From: Myxococcota bacterium
Lineage (GTDB): Bacteria; Myxococcota; B64-G9
Assembly: GCA_022710975.1 (NCBI GenBank)
Contig: JAKLGA010000003.1
Span: forward strand, 472,677 to 536,676
Length of the DNA: 64,000 nt
Reading direction: 5' to 3'
In this document: positions 24,105 through 33,552 of the stretch, piece after piece
Layout of the letters: each line of letters opens with the position of its first letter
Numbering within the stretch: position 1 is the stretch's first letter
Notes under the pieces: generated by a model
The model's input: only the letters and a program-made list of their open reading frames with translations
Database searches by the model: none
What the model was told of the DNA's origin: nothing
Position numbers and translations under genes: made by a program

Positions 24105-24845
24105 ATGGCCTCGGCGCGGCAGGTGCGGACGGGCGGCAGGGCGGCGGGCTGGCTGGCGCTCGCGCTGCTCGTGGGCGGATCGGCGGGCTGCGGCTCCGAG
24201 GTCAGCGAGGTGCGCCTCGACCTGCAGGAGGACGGCTCCTCGCCCTGCATGGGCGCGGCCCACCTGGTGTTCCAGGTCCTGTCCAGCACCGGGGTCAAGG
24301 AGTTCCACGAGTTCGGCGAGTTCTTCCGGGCCGACACCTCGGCCTGCGTCAGCGGGGAGTTCCGCTTCGAGGGGCTGGACTTCTCGTCCTCCGTCCAGCT
24401 CGCCGTCAAGGTGTACGACTCCACCGTCGACGATCTGGGCATCCTGGCCATGGGCACCTCGCAGCCGCTCGACATCCACGCGGGCTCGCCCACCATGCAG
24501 CTCGTGGTCACCCTGGCCCGCACCGACGCCAGGCTCGGCACCATCCGCATCCGCACGGCGCCCGCGGACTTCTACCAGTACGCCAACATCGACCACCTGC
24601 TGTTCAGCGTGACCCCCGAGGGCGAGGTCGCGCCGCTGCGCTCGGGCTACTTCGCCTTCGCGCCCGAGCGCGCCCTCGACCCGTTCCCGCTGCTGGTCTC
24701 CAACCTGCCGGTGCCCGCGATCACCACCCAGATGAACGTGCGGGTGGACGCCCAGGACGCGGCCAGCCAGCCGGTGCACACCTGGACCGGCGCGGCCTAC
24801 CTGGGCGGCGCGGCCACGAACCCGGCGGACGTGCTACTGCAATAA
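24105..24845 (+). CDS. Small lipoprotein of unknown function
   Basis: 246 residues from ATG 24105; in-frame GTG codons at 24081 (overlapping the previous stop) and 24096 are alternatives. The signal peptide ends in lipobox GGSAGC. The mature part is beta-rich with alternating hydrophobic residues (VRLDLQEDGSSPC, VQLAVKVYDSTVDDLGILAM, MQLVVTLARTD), suggesting an immunoglobulin-like or carboxypeptidase-regulatory-like fold. No family is recognised. It lies directly after the PEGA protein and is followed by repeat A1. Confidence 0.7.
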   Translation: MASARQVRTGGRAAGWLALALLVGGSAGCGSEVSEVRLDLQEDGSSPCMGAAHLVFQVLSSTGVKEFHEFGEFFRADTSACVSGEFRFEGLDFSSSVQLAVKVYDSTVDDLGILAMGTSQPLDIHAGSPTMQLVVTLARTDARLGTIRIRTAPADFYQYANIDHLLFSVTPEGEVAPLRSGYFAFAPERALDPFPLLVSNLPVPAITTQMNVRVDAQDAASQPVHTWTGAAYLGGAATNPADVLLQ

Positions 24846-24848
24846 GGC

Positions 24849-25015
24849 GTTCCACGTTCCTGGTTCCTTGTTCCTGGTTGAGGATCCGCACCCGGAACCA
24901 GGAACCCCGCTCGCAGTGGGTACCAATCGGCTCGGTGGCGCATGAGGCGGGGCTGCTCGCTGCGCTCGCTGCCAGGAACCAGGAACCAGGAACCAGGAAC
25001 CAGGAACCAGGAACA
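24849..25015. repeat. Heptad palindrome, family A, long form (A1)
   Basis: Left arm: four heptads beginning GTTCC (24849-24876). A loop (24877-24893) follows, then GGAACCAGGAACC, a 68-bp module (24907-24974) and five further GGAACCA heptads to 25015. The module includes GTACCAATCGGCTCGGTGGC and CGCTGCGCTCGCTGCC and matches the A5 module (40927-40994) at all but one base. It fills the gap between convergent stop codons. Confidence 0.85.
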
Positions 25016-25022
25016 GAGCTCC

Positions 25023-28000
25023 CTATCGGATCACGCTGATCTCCCCCGAGCCCGCGTGCGTCACGTAGGCCGCCTTGCCGCTGGGGTGGAAGACCACCTT
25101 GGCCGGGCTGGCCGGGACGGTCAGGGTGCCGCGCACGCGGTCGCACAGGTCGGGCAGGCAGGCCGCCTCGAAGGTCGCCAGGTCGAGGATGATCGGCGCG
25201 CTGCCCGCCGGGCAGGTGCCCTCGCCGGTGCGCGTGCACAGCCCGAAGCGGCAGGCCCGGCCGTCCGGGCACGGGCTCGCCGGGCTGCACTCGGCCGCGG
25301 GCAGGCAGTCGGTCTCCAGGATGGTCAGCTTGCCCTCGACCCGGTGGGTGACGTACAGCCGGCGGCCGTCCGGGCTCCAGGCGAAACGCTCGGGCACCCC
25401 GGTCGTCTCCAGGAAGGCCGACTGGGCCTCGACCTCCCCGCCCTGGGTGGCCCTGAAGATCCGCAGGGCGAGCACGTGCCCCGACTCGGGCAGCGCCAGG
25501 TACGCGGTGACGGTCTCCCCCTCGACCCGGAGCGCCACGTCGCTCACCAGGGACGAGGTGGGCGGCTGGAGCTCGAGCCGGTAGAGGGGCTCCGCGTCCT
25601 CCACCGCCAGCACCTCGAGCGCCCCGGCGCCGTCCGGGAGCAGGCCGTAGGTCGCGAGCCAGCGCTCACCGGGATCGAGGCGCACCATGCTCACGTGGCT
25701 GGCCAGCGGCCAGCTGTAGCCCACGAAGGTCTTGTCCCCGGTCCAGTCGGTCGGGTCGTCCACCAGGGTCACGGCCGCGGCGTCGGTGTCGTCGGTCAGG
25801 GCGGTCCACAGCAGGCCCTCGTCCCGGGGCAGGGCCGGATCCTCGGGGGGCCAGTAGTCCATCAGGAAGTACAGCCCCGAGCGCGGCGCGGGCAGGAGCT
25901 CGTTGAACGGGTGGGCCATCAGGTTGCCGGCCACCGGCTCCCCCGGGGCTCCGCCCCGCAGCCCCTCCTGCCAGTCCAGGATGGCCCCCGCGTCGGCCGC
26001 GCCGCGGGACAGGATCTGGTCGAAGGTGCGCTGGTCCAGGCCCGGCCGCACGTACTCGTGCAGGATGGGCACCATCAGCAGGTCGGCCCCGCCCCTGTGC
26101 AGGCAGGTGATGTCCATGGCCCCGAAGGAGGAGATCTCCCGCACGGAGAACTGGCCGTTCTGCACCCCGCTCGACTCGTCGACGAGCCGGATGGTGTTGG
26201 CCAGCGGGTCGGCCACGTAGAGCGTGTCCGAGAACTGGGAGGCGGCCACCTGGGGGGTGACCATGCCCACCGGGAGCGCGACCGGATCGCCCACGGGCTG
26301 GCCGATGGGCAGGACCAGCAGGCGATCGCGCACCGTGTCGGCGAACACCAGGTAGTCCCAGCGGTCGTCGTCGCCCGCCCCGTAGCGGCCGATGCTGAGG
26401 GGCGAGCCGCGCGAGCCGGGCAGGCTCTGGAACGCGTCCACGCGCAGCTGGCGGAAGGCGCCCGCGTCGTCCGTGTCGCGGACGTCCACGGTGCGCAGGC
26501 CGTCCTCGCTGGCCACCAGCAGCCAGGGCTTCTGCCCGTCGTGGGCCGCCACCATGGCGTAGGCCGGGCTGGGCAGGGTGAGCTTGCGGTAGGGTACGAA
26601 CCCGGTGTAGCCGGCCAGGCCGATCGCCGGGATGGCCGGGACCTCGAAGTAGTCCGCCTGGAACAGGGCGCGCAGCGTCGGCTCGGCGAAGAACAGGGTC
26701 TGCAGCGCCTCCGTGGCCTCGCGCCGGTCGCGCAGCGCCAGGGCCGAGTAGCGCAGCGCGCAGGCGTCCAGCCCCGCGGTGGTCTGGCCGACCTGCTCGG
26801 CCAGGGCGGGCAGGCGGGCCAGCACGCCCGGGTCCGGGCAGGCCACGGGCGGGTTGGGGCCGGTGCACAGGGCGTACAGCTCCGCGACCTTGGCGACGGC
26901 CTCGTCCAGATCGTCGCGCGGCCAGGACACGCTCGGCTCGCCCACCACCCAGGCGGCCGCGCTCGGGTCGATGCTCAGGGTCCACACCTCGGGTCGGCCC
27001 TCGGCCACCAGGTGCAGCATGGGCGTGGCGGCCAGGTCCGCGGCCACGGGCACCAGCGCCACATCCGCGATCGGGCCGGGGGGCACCTCCTGCTCGCCCG
27101 GCGCCGCCAGGCAGGCGGTCCCGGCGGTGGTGAGGGTGCGCACCCCCACGGGCTCGACGCGCAGCCCGCAGGGCAGGCCGAAGCTCGAGTAGCCGTAGAG
27201 CGCCACGCTCGGGGCCTCGAGGGCGGTGAGCATGACCAGGCGGTCCTCGCAGATCGGCGTGCCGCACTGGCTCATGCGCGTGGTCAGGCAGGCCTGGCGC
27301 ACCTGGCCCGGGCTGAACCCGTCGGGCACCGCCAGGAAGAAGGCGCCGGTCGCCTCGTCCCGCTCGAGGATGGGGGTGAGCGAGACCTCGAAGGGGTTCT
27401 CCCCCGGCAGGTCGGGGACGAACACGTCGAGCAGTTGCTGGTCGAGCCGGGTCTCCACCCCGCCCGACAGGCCCTCGTCCCCGACGAGCATCTCGGTGAT
27501 GTACAGCGCCACGCGGTAGTGGACCCCGGCGCGGTCGCCGGCGCCCTCCAGCCTGGGGAGCGGGACGAGCGCCGCCGACAGCGGCATGCCGCCCAGGCCC
27601 AGGTCGGCGTGCCAGCCCGTGTCCAGGTCCACCACGCTGATGGAGCGCGCGGCCTGGTTGGTGACCACCACCGGGTTCATGATCGGCGGCCGCTCGTCGG
27701 GCAGGACCACGCTGACCGAGCTGGGGGCCGACACCAGGCGCAGCACCTGGCCCGGGGTCTCCGCGAGCGGGTGCCCGGGGCCGAGCGCGTGGAAGGTGTC
27801 GGTCGTGGTGGCCTGGCCGTCCGCCGCGGACAGGGTCAGGCTCACCCGGCTCCCCGCCGCCAGCGCCGGCACCCGCAGGCCGAGGACCTCCGCGTCGCAG
27901 GTGAACCCGGCCAGGCCCTGGCCGCGCTCGAGCGGGAGCGGCGCCAGCACCTCGGCGGGCTGGGTGCCGAAGTAGGCCAGCAGGCTGAAGCCCTCCTGCG

Positions 28001-28175
28001 CCACACCCAGGTTGCGGCCGCACACGGCCACCAGGTCGCCCTGGAAGCCCTCGGCGGGGGAGAAGCCCAGGATCTGGATCGCGGGCGGGGGCGCGGGGAA
28101 CTCCCGGCCGCAGCCCGGCAGGGCGGCGAACAGGCACAGGCCGGCCAGGGCCCGGAGCGCGAGTCGGACGTGCAT
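25023..28175 (-). CDS. Large lipoprotein with IPT/TIG-like start and beta-propeller-like body (paralogue 1)
   Basis: 1050 residues; ATG 28175 follows GCAGGAGGGA. Lipobox LPGC about residue 23. Residues ~30-120 contain an IPT/TIG-like segment (QILGFSPAEGFQGDLVAVCG). The long middle has repeated beta segments. The last ~200 residues show YVTN-type propeller strands such as FAWSPDGRRLYVTH and VVFHPSGKAAYVTHAGSG. Cys pairs occur in a late CLPAAECSPASPCPDGRAC block similar to the Cys-rich modules at 16 kb. The overall plan matches the next upstream gene, so the two are tandem paralogues. It is probably anchored on the outer membrane. Role unknown; propellers usually bind proteins or ligands. Confidence 0.78.
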   Translation of the reverse strand: MHVRLALRALAGLCLFAALPGCGREFPAPPPAIQILGFSPAEGFQGDLVAVCGRNLGVAQEGFSLLAYFGTQPAEVLAPLPLERGQGLAGFTCDAEVLGLRVPALAAGSRVSLTLSAADGQATTTDTFHALGPGHPLAETPGQVLRLVSAPSSVSVVLPDERPPIMNPVVVTNQAARSISVVDLDTGWHADLGLGGMPLSAALVPLPRLEGAGDRAGVHYRVALYITEMLVGDEGLSGGVETRLDQQLLDVFVPDLPGENPFEVSLTPILERDEATGAFFLAVPDGFSPGQVRQACLTTRMSQCGTPICEDRLVMLTALEAPSVALYGYSSFGLPCGLRVEPVGVRTLTTAGTACLAAPGEQEVPPGPIADVALVPVAADLAATPMLHLVAEGRPEVWTLSIDPSAAAWVVGEPSVSWPRDDLDEAVAKVAELYALCTGPNPPVACPDPGVLARLPALAEQVGQTTAGLDACALRYSALALRDRREATEALQTLFFAEPTLRALFQADYFEVPAIPAIGLAGYTGFVPYRKLTLPSPAYAMVAAHDGQKPWLLVASEDGLRTVDVRDTDDAGAFRQLRVDAFQSLPGSRGSPLSIGRYGAGDDDRWDYLVFADTVRDRLLVLPIGQPVGDPVALPVGMVTPQVAASQFSDTLYVADPLANTIRLVDESSGVQNGQFSVREISSFGAMDITCLHRGGADLLMVPILHEYVRPGLDQRTFDQILSRGAADAGAILDWQEGLRGGAPGEPVAGNLMAHPFNELLPAPRSGLYFLMDYWPPEDPALPRDEGLLWTALTDDTDAAAVTLVDDPTDWTGDKTFVGYSWPLASHVSMVRLDPGERWLATYGLLPDGAGALEVLAVEDAEPLYRLELQPPTSSLVSDVALRVEGETVTAYLALPESGHVLALRIFRATQGGEVEAQSAFLETTGVPERFAWSPDGRRLYVTHRVEGKLTILETDCLPAAECSPASPCPDGRACRFGLCTRTGEGTCPAGSAPIILDLATFEAACLPDLCDRVRGTLTVPASPAKVVFHPSGKAAYVTHAGSGEISVIR

Positions 28176-28239
28176 GGCGTCCCTCCTGCGGATACGCCCC
28201 ACTCTACGCTGTTTCCGGGCCGGCGGGCCAGGGGCCGGC

Positions 28240-30969
28240 CTACTCGATCACCGTGATCCCGCCCTGGCGCAGGTGGGCCACGAAGGCCTGGTCGCCGCTG
28301 GGGGAGAAGTACACCCGGAAGGGCCAGGGGTCGACCTCCAGCGTGGCGCTCACCGCGGGGTCGGCCGCGCAGCCGGGCGGATCGGGGCACAGGTCGACGG
28401 CCTGCACCAGCCCCAGGTTGGAGTGGGTGACGTACAGCCGGCGCTCGTCCGGGCTGACCGCCAGCCACACGGGCAGGCCGCCGGTCGGCACCCGCACCAC
28501 GCGCGGCTCGCCCGCGGCGCCGAGCTCCAGGGGCTCGACCACCATCACCTCGCCGAGCTGGCTGAGCGCCAGCGCCACCAGGTAGCGCCGGGCCTCCGGC
28601 CGGCCCACCCGCGCCACGGCCAGATCGGCGACGAACATGGCCGCCTCGGGCGGCAGGACGGCCTGGCGGGCGCCGTCGAGCAGCTCGACCAGCGAGGTCC
28701 CGGCCAGCTCGGCCCGGTCGAGCACCGCCACCAGCGCGCCCGGCGGGCCGCCCTGCTGCCCGGCCACGCCGAGCAGGGCCGCCAGCACCCCGTGGCGCGG
28801 GCTCACGGTCACCAGGCGCACCTCGGGCGGCAGGCCCACCTCGAGGCCGATCGCCTCCCCGAGCCGCAGCGGCGGCGCGTCGGGGCCCTCGTCGTCGGCC
28901 TCGACGGACAGGACGCGCAGCCAGCCCGGCGTCCCCGCCTGCTCGCCGGCCGGCTGGCCGTAGCGCAGGAACACGGCCTCGGGCGCCTCGCCCGGCAGCA
29001 AGAAGAGCTGGTGGTAGCGCAGGTCGTACAGCCCCGGCCGGTGCAGGTCCAGCACGGGCAGCCCGACCCCGGCCAGGCGGCAGCCCAGCGGCGAGGGCGG
29101 CTGCCCCTCGTCGGTCAGGGTCGCCACCGCCAGCCGGCCCAGCAGCTCCCGCCCGTTCGCCCCCGTCTGGTCCTCGGCCCGCAGGCCGGCCAGCAGGAGC
29201 TCCCGCGTGCCCAGCTCCAGCGTGGCCAGGTCCAGCACCGCCAGCTGCGCGTCCTCGCCGGGGAAGATCTGGTCGCCCTGGGAGCCCGCGCGCGGATCCA
29301 CCGGGCGGATCATGTTGGCGGTGATGTCGGACATGAAGATCTGCGCCGTGCGCCGGGCGAAGGCCAGCACCGGCAGCGTGGGCCCCAGGCCGATGGTGGA
29401 GAGCGTCTCCTGCTCGGCGCCGGCGTACAGGACGAGCAGCTCGTCGCTGGTGGGATCGGCGTACACCACCTCGTCCCGGGCGCCGGCCACGGGCGCGAGC
29501 GGGTCCACGTGGCGCTGCACCGCCAGGCTCTGGGAGGTGTTGTAGCCCGCGGGCCAGGGCACGAACTGCTCGAGCCGCAGGGGGCGGGCGTCGGGAGCGG
29601 TGAGGTCCAGGAAGTGCAGGCCGTCCTCCTCCGCCACCACCAGCCGCTCGTGCAGCCCGAGGTCCGCGTCCACGAAGAGCGCCGTCTCCAGATCCCAGAT
29701 GGCGCCGCTCGCCCAGTAGACCAGCCCCTCGACGGGCGTCGGCGGGAGCGCCAGCGCGCCGTCGCCCCCGCCCGCGAACTCCCATAGCCCGCCGCTCTCC
29801 TGGCCCGCGGCGTACACGCGCTCGGCGCCGTCCACGGCGGAGAGCCGGCGGCTGGCCAGCGCGCCCAGCGGCTCCAGGCAGCGCGCGTCCCCGTCCGGGC
29901 TCGCCCGGACCGCGGCGCCCGTGGCGAGCTCCACGTCCCACAGCTCGGAGGTGCCCCCCACGGAGGCCAGCGCGTGGCCCGGCCGCGCCGCGGGGGCGAT
30001 CACGTCCACCGGTCCGCCGGGCGAGAGCCCCGGGCACTCGGGGATCTGCTCGCCCGGCACGGACAGCCCCACGGAGAAGGCCGCGCCCTGGCCCCGGGGC
30101 AGGAAGGCCAGGCCCGGGCCGGCCAGGTTGGTCACCACCAGCCCGGGCGGCTGCTGGCAGCCGGGGTCCAGGCACGCCCCGTACACCAGGCCGGGCACGA
30201 AGAAGCTGTCCGCGGGCGGCTCGGGCAGGGTCACCTCGAGGCCCGCCCCGGTGATGCCGGCCTGCCCGTCGTCGGTCAGCGCGGCCGTGCTGAGCACCAG
30301 CCGGGTCAGGCCCGCGAGCGAGCCCGCGTCCCCGCCCAGGAACTGGACCGAGTACAGGGACAGCTCGGCGGCCAGCCCGGGCTGGGCCGAGAGCTCGATG
30401 AGCATGGCCGAGGACAGCGGCGCCAGGCAGGCGCCGTAGCTCAGGTGCGTACCGCTGGCCAGGAACACGAGATCGAGGGAGGCGGACTCCACCCCGGCCA
30501 CCAGCGCCAGCCCGATCGGCTGCGGCCCGACCGGCAGGGACATGCAGGTGGACGCGGTGCGCACCCGGAAGGCGTTGCCCACGCGCTCGTCCAGCGGGTG
30601 GCCCGCGCCCAGGTAGACGAAGCCGTTGTCGGCGGAGGCCTGGCTGCTGGAGGTGGACACCCGCAGGCCGACCAGGCCCGGTTCGCCCAGCTCGGGCACC
30701 ACCACCCACACGCCCTGCTCGCAGCCCGCGGGCAGCTCGGCCGGGAGCGCCGAGAGCACCTCGGCCAGCTCGGTGTCGAAGTACACCAGGTTCAGGGCGG
30801 CCTCCGCTTCCAGGTTGCGGCCGCACAGCAGCACCACGTCGCCGGCGAAGCCGCGGGCGGGCTCGGTCCCGTCGAGCGCCACCGCCGGCGGCGGCGGCGA
30901 GAAGTCGCGGCCGCAGGCGGCCGGCAGCGCCGCCAGCAGCAGGGCCCAGGCCAGCGCGGCGCGGGTCAT
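28240..30969 (-). CDS. Large lipoprotein with IPT/TIG-like start and beta-propeller-like body (paralogue 2)
   Basis: 909 residues; ATG 30969 overlaps the stop of the GH57 gene (ATGA), with GGGGAGGGGC as ribosome site. Lipobox LPAAC about residue 19. The start (GRDFSPPPPAVALDG, then RGFAGDVVLLCGRNLEAE) parallels paralogue 1 (GREFPAPPPAIQILG, GFQGDLVAVCGRNLG). The C-terminal propeller-like strands include LAVSPDERRLYVTHSNLG and VYFSPSGDQAFVAH. The similarity is strongest at the two ends and weak in the middle. It is coupled to the GH57 enzyme upstream, which is cytoplasmic, so the operon may combine polymer processing with surface display. No catalytic motif is seen. Confidence 0.78.
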   Translation of the reverse strand: MTRAALAWALLLAALPAACGRDFSPPPPAVALDGTEPARGFAGDVVLLCGRNLEAEAALNLVYFDTELAEVLSALPAELPAGCEQGVWVVVPELGEPGLVGLRVSTSSSQASADNGFVYLGAGHPLDERVGNAFRVRTASTCMSLPVGPQPIGLALVAGVESASLDLVFLASGTHLSYGACLAPLSSAMLIELSAQPGLAAELSLYSVQFLGGDAGSLAGLTRLVLSTAALTDDGQAGITGAGLEVTLPEPPADSFFVPGLVYGACLDPGCQQPPGLVVTNLAGPGLAFLPRGQGAAFSVGLSVPGEQIPECPGLSPGGPVDVIAPAARPGHALASVGGTSELWDVELATGAAVRASPDGDARCLEPLGALASRRLSAVDGAERVYAAGQESGGLWEFAGGGDGALALPPTPVEGLVYWASGAIWDLETALFVDADLGLHERLVVAEEDGLHFLDLTAPDARPLRLEQFVPWPAGYNTSQSLAVQRHVDPLAPVAGARDEVVYADPTSDELLVLYAGAEQETLSTIGLGPTLPVLAFARRTAQIFMSDITANMIRPVDPRAGSQGDQIFPGEDAQLAVLDLATLELGTRELLLAGLRAEDQTGANGRELLGRLAVATLTDEGQPPSPLGCRLAGVGLPVLDLHRPGLYDLRYHQLFLLPGEAPEAVFLRYGQPAGEQAGTPGWLRVLSVEADDEGPDAPPLRLGEAIGLEVGLPPEVRLVTVSPRHGVLAALLGVAGQQGGPPGALVAVLDRAELAGTSLVELLDGARQAVLPPEAAMFVADLAVARVGRPEARRYLVALALSQLGEVMVVEPLELGAAGEPRVVRVPTGGLPVWLAVSPDERRLYVTHSNLGLVQAVDLCPDPPGCAADPAVSATLEVDPWPFRVYFSPSGDQAFVAHLRQGGITVIE

Positions 30970-33446
30970 GTCCGCCCCTCCCCATCCCCGGCGCGGGCCG
31001 CGTGCAGCCGCGCCCGGGACGCGTCCGTGTTCAGGTTCAGGTGGCCGGCCAGCTCCACCAGGGCCGTGGCCTCCTCGAAGCGCCCGGCCGGGAGCAGCTC
31101 GTCGAGCGCGCGGGCCAGCCGCTCGGCCAGGCGATCCTGCAGGGAGGCCTCGTCGAAGGGCACCTGCATGGCGCGGGCCGCGGCCAGCAGCGCGGTGAGC
31201 TCGGCGGCCGCCGCGGGCGTGGGCTGGCCGAGCACCTCCTCCAGCCGCCCGGCCAGGCGGCGGCCCAGCCGGCGCCCGGAGGCCTCCAGCCCGAGCGACA
31301 GGCCCAGCGCCTGCAGCATCTCCGCCTGTCGCCGGGCCGGCTCGAAGTCGCCGTTCTCCAGCGCGCGCGCGAACAGCTCGTCGAAGCGCCGGTTGGCCGC
31401 GAAGCCCACCGCCGGCCGGAGCGCCGGGGGCAGCGCCAGGCCCAGCGGGACCAGGGTCCGCAGCAGCCCCTCGTTCTGCTGGTACAGCCCGTCCAGGGTG
31501 CGGGTGAGCTCCGCCAGCACCGGCCGGAGCAGGGTGCCCACCGCGCGCAGGCGCAGGTCCTGGAGCATGTCGGGCAGGCCGAGCCGCAGCTCGAACCGCC
31601 CGGCCAGGCGCCCGGCCGCGGCCTCCAGCCCGTCGCGCTCCACCTCGGCCAGCGCCTCCTCGAGCGCGATGGGCTTGGCCGCGGGATCCCAGGCGCGCAC
31701 CAGGGCCACCAGCCTGAGCTCGCGGCCCGCCAGCGCCAGCACCTCGAAGGAGCCGCCCTCGCGGGTGCGGTCGGTGAGCACGGTCAGGCGCCCCAGGAAG
31801 GCCGTGACCCCCGCGGCCGAGCCGCGCTCGGCCGAGTGGGTCTCCACCCGGAAGGCGTGCAGCCGCGCGGCCGGCTGGCAGGGATCCATGAGCGCCAGCG
31901 CCCCCAGGTGCCCGGCCGCCCGGGCCGGGGAGAGCATGCTGGGCTCGACCGCGCGCCGCAGCAGATCGAGGCCGGTGCCCACCCCGGGGACGTTGCTCCT
32001 GGCCTCCCCCAGGCTGCGGCGCGCCTGGCCGTCCTGCGGGGCGCCGGCCAGCAGCTCGGCGAGCTGGGCGGCCCGGGCGTAGTAGCGCAGGTCCTGCACC
32101 GCCTCCAGCCCGCCCAGATCGGAGAAGAACCAGCCGCAGGAGGTGTACATCAGCAGGCCGTGCAGCTGCATCTCCAGCAGGCGGTAGGCCTGGGCGCGCT
32201 CCTCGTCCGACAGCACCCGCGGCGCGTGGCGCTCGAAGAAGCTCCTGGCCGCGCCCAGCTTGCGCGCCGACAGCACCTGCACGTACTCGTCCCGCGCCTT
32301 CCACGGATCGCGGAAAAGGGCGCCCGCCTGGAGCGCGTACAGCGCGTCGGTGCGCTCGCGCAGGGCGTCGAAGGCGGCCCGCAGCGGCGCCCGCCAGCCC
32401 TGGTGCCAGCTCGGCGGTCCGCCGGTCGTGCAGCCGCAGTCCTCGCGCCAGCGGCCCACCCCGTGGGCGCAGCTCCAGGCCGTGCCCAGCCCCAGGTGCC
32501 CGGGCTTCAGCCGCACCTCGAAGGCCGGCGGGTGGGCGTCCAGGTAGGCCGACGGGTTGGTGAGCCTGAGCCCGCGCCGGGGCAGCTCGCGGGTGGCCAG
32601 GTAGGCCAGGCACATGTCGCCCATGGGCTCGTGGTGGCCGTAGCTCTCGCCGTCGGTGGCCACCAGCACCAGCCGGTCGCCGTCCCCCTCGGGCGCCGCC
32701 CGGCCGGCCCCCTCGATGCGGTCGGCGAACACGCCGGCGTTGCGCAGCAGGTGCTCGAAGGCCACCCCGCGCGAGACCTGCTCGTGGAAGAACAGCACCG
32801 CCACGGGCCCGTGCGGCGTGCGCACCTGGTAGGCGCGGTGGGTGGGCGGCCCGCCCGGCCCCACCTCCTGCCAGGCCCCCCCGGACAGGGGCCGGATGGC
32901 CTCGGCCTGGGTCGGGGCGAGCACCGTGAAGCGCACCCCCAGCCGGGCCAGATCGTCCATGACCAGGTGGTTGGCGGCGGTCTCCGGGAGCCACAGCCCC
33001 TCGGCCTCGCGCCCGAAGCGGGCGCGGAAGTCGTGCAGGCCCCACAGGATCTGCGTCTGCCGGTCGCGCGCGGACATCAGGGTCAGGATGGGGTGGTTGT
33101 AGGCCTGGGCCATGGCGTTGCCGCGCCCGCGGTCCTGGAGGCTCAGCCGATCCGCGGCCAGGATGCGCCGGTAGCTCGCGGGCTGGGCGGCCTCCAGGTA
33201 GGACAGCAGGGTGGGCCCGAAGTTGAAGCTCAGGTGGCGGTAGTTGTTGACCACGTCCATGACCCGGCCGCGCTCGTCCAGCACCCGGCTGCGGCCGTTG
33301 GGGGTGTAGCACTCGGCCGTGACCCGCGCGTTCCAGTCGTGGTACGGCGCGGCCGAGTCCTGGATCTCGATGCTCCCGGTCCAGGGGTTCTCCCGGGGGG
33401 GCTGGTAGAAGTGGCCGTGGATGATGACGTGGATGGTGCTCGCCAT
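30966..33446 (-). CDS. Glycoside hydrolase family 57 protein with DUF3536-like C-terminal region
   Basis: 826 residues without signal peptide. The N-terminus VIIHGHFYQPPRENPWTG is the hallmark of one GH57 subgroup. The catalytic Glu is likely in GLWLPETAAN (about residue 152) and the acid/base Asp in LVATDGESYGHH (about residue 265). GH57 enzymes act on alpha-glucans (amylase, 4-alpha-glucanotransferase, branching). Members with the long C-terminal helical region are often of unproven specificity. Glycogen or storage-glucan metabolism in the cytoplasm is the likeliest role. It heads the minus-strand operon with the two large lipoproteins, overlapping the next gene by 4 bp. Confidence 0.88.
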   Translation of the reverse strand: MASTIHVIIHGHFYQPPRENPWTGSIEIQDSAAPYHDWNARVTAECYTPNGRSRVLDERGRVMDVVNNYRHLSFNFGPTLLSYLEAAQPASYRRILAADRLSLQDRGRGNAMAQAYNHPILTLMSARDRQTQILWGLHDFRARFGREAEGLWLPETAANHLVMDDLARLGVRFTVLAPTQAEAIRPLSGGAWQEVGPGGPPTHRAYQVRTPHGPVAVLFFHEQVSRGVAFEHLLRNAGVFADRIEGAGRAAPEGDGDRLVLVATDGESYGHHEPMGDMCLAYLATRELPRRGLRLTNPSAYLDAHPPAFEVRLKPGHLGLGTAWSCAHGVGRWREDCGCTTGGPPSWHQGWRAPLRAAFDALRERTDALYALQAGALFRDPWKARDEYVQVLSARKLGAARSFFERHAPRVLSDEERAQAYRLLEMQLHGLLMYTSCGWFFSDLGGLEAVQDLRYYARAAQLAELLAGAPQDGQARRSLGEARSNVPGVGTGLDLLRRAVEPSMLSPARAAGHLGALALMDPCQPAARLHAFRVETHSAERGSAAGVTAFLGRLTVLTDRTREGGSFEVLALAGRELRLVALVRAWDPAAKPIALEEALAEVERDGLEAAAGRLAGRFELRLGLPDMLQDLRLRAVGTLLRPVLAELTRTLDGLYQQNEGLLRTLVPLGLALPPALRPAVGFAANRRFDELFARALENGDFEPARRQAEMLQALGLSLGLEASGRRLGRRLAGRLEEVLGQPTPAAAAELTALLAAARAMQVPFDEASLQDRLAERLARALDELLPAGRFEEATALVELAGHLNLNTDASRARLHAARAGDGEGRT

Positions 33447-33479
33447 GGGGGCAGGTTAGCCCAAATCTCCGCAGGCCGC

Positions 33480-33490
33480 ACCTGTCAGGT
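33480..33490. promoter_or_regulatory. Short palindrome in a divergent intergenic region
   Basis: ACCTGTCAGGT, two 5-bp arms around one base, lies centrally in the 106-bp gap between the divergent GH57 and DCGC-protein genes. It could be an operator. No convincing -35/-10 pair was found here for either gene. Confidence 0.22.
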
Positions 33491-33552
33491 CCAGCGCCGC
33501 TCCCCGACCCAGGGGCGTGGGCTGCCGCGGCGGCGCCCGAAAGGAGCGAGCC

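Noticed and set aside
24942..25022. Frames reading NQEPGTR-like repeats in the heptad elements
   Set aside because: Three heptads make 21 bases, so any frame gives a seven-residue repeat; the frames are artefacts of the intergenic repeat, except where they join a real gene as at 40962.
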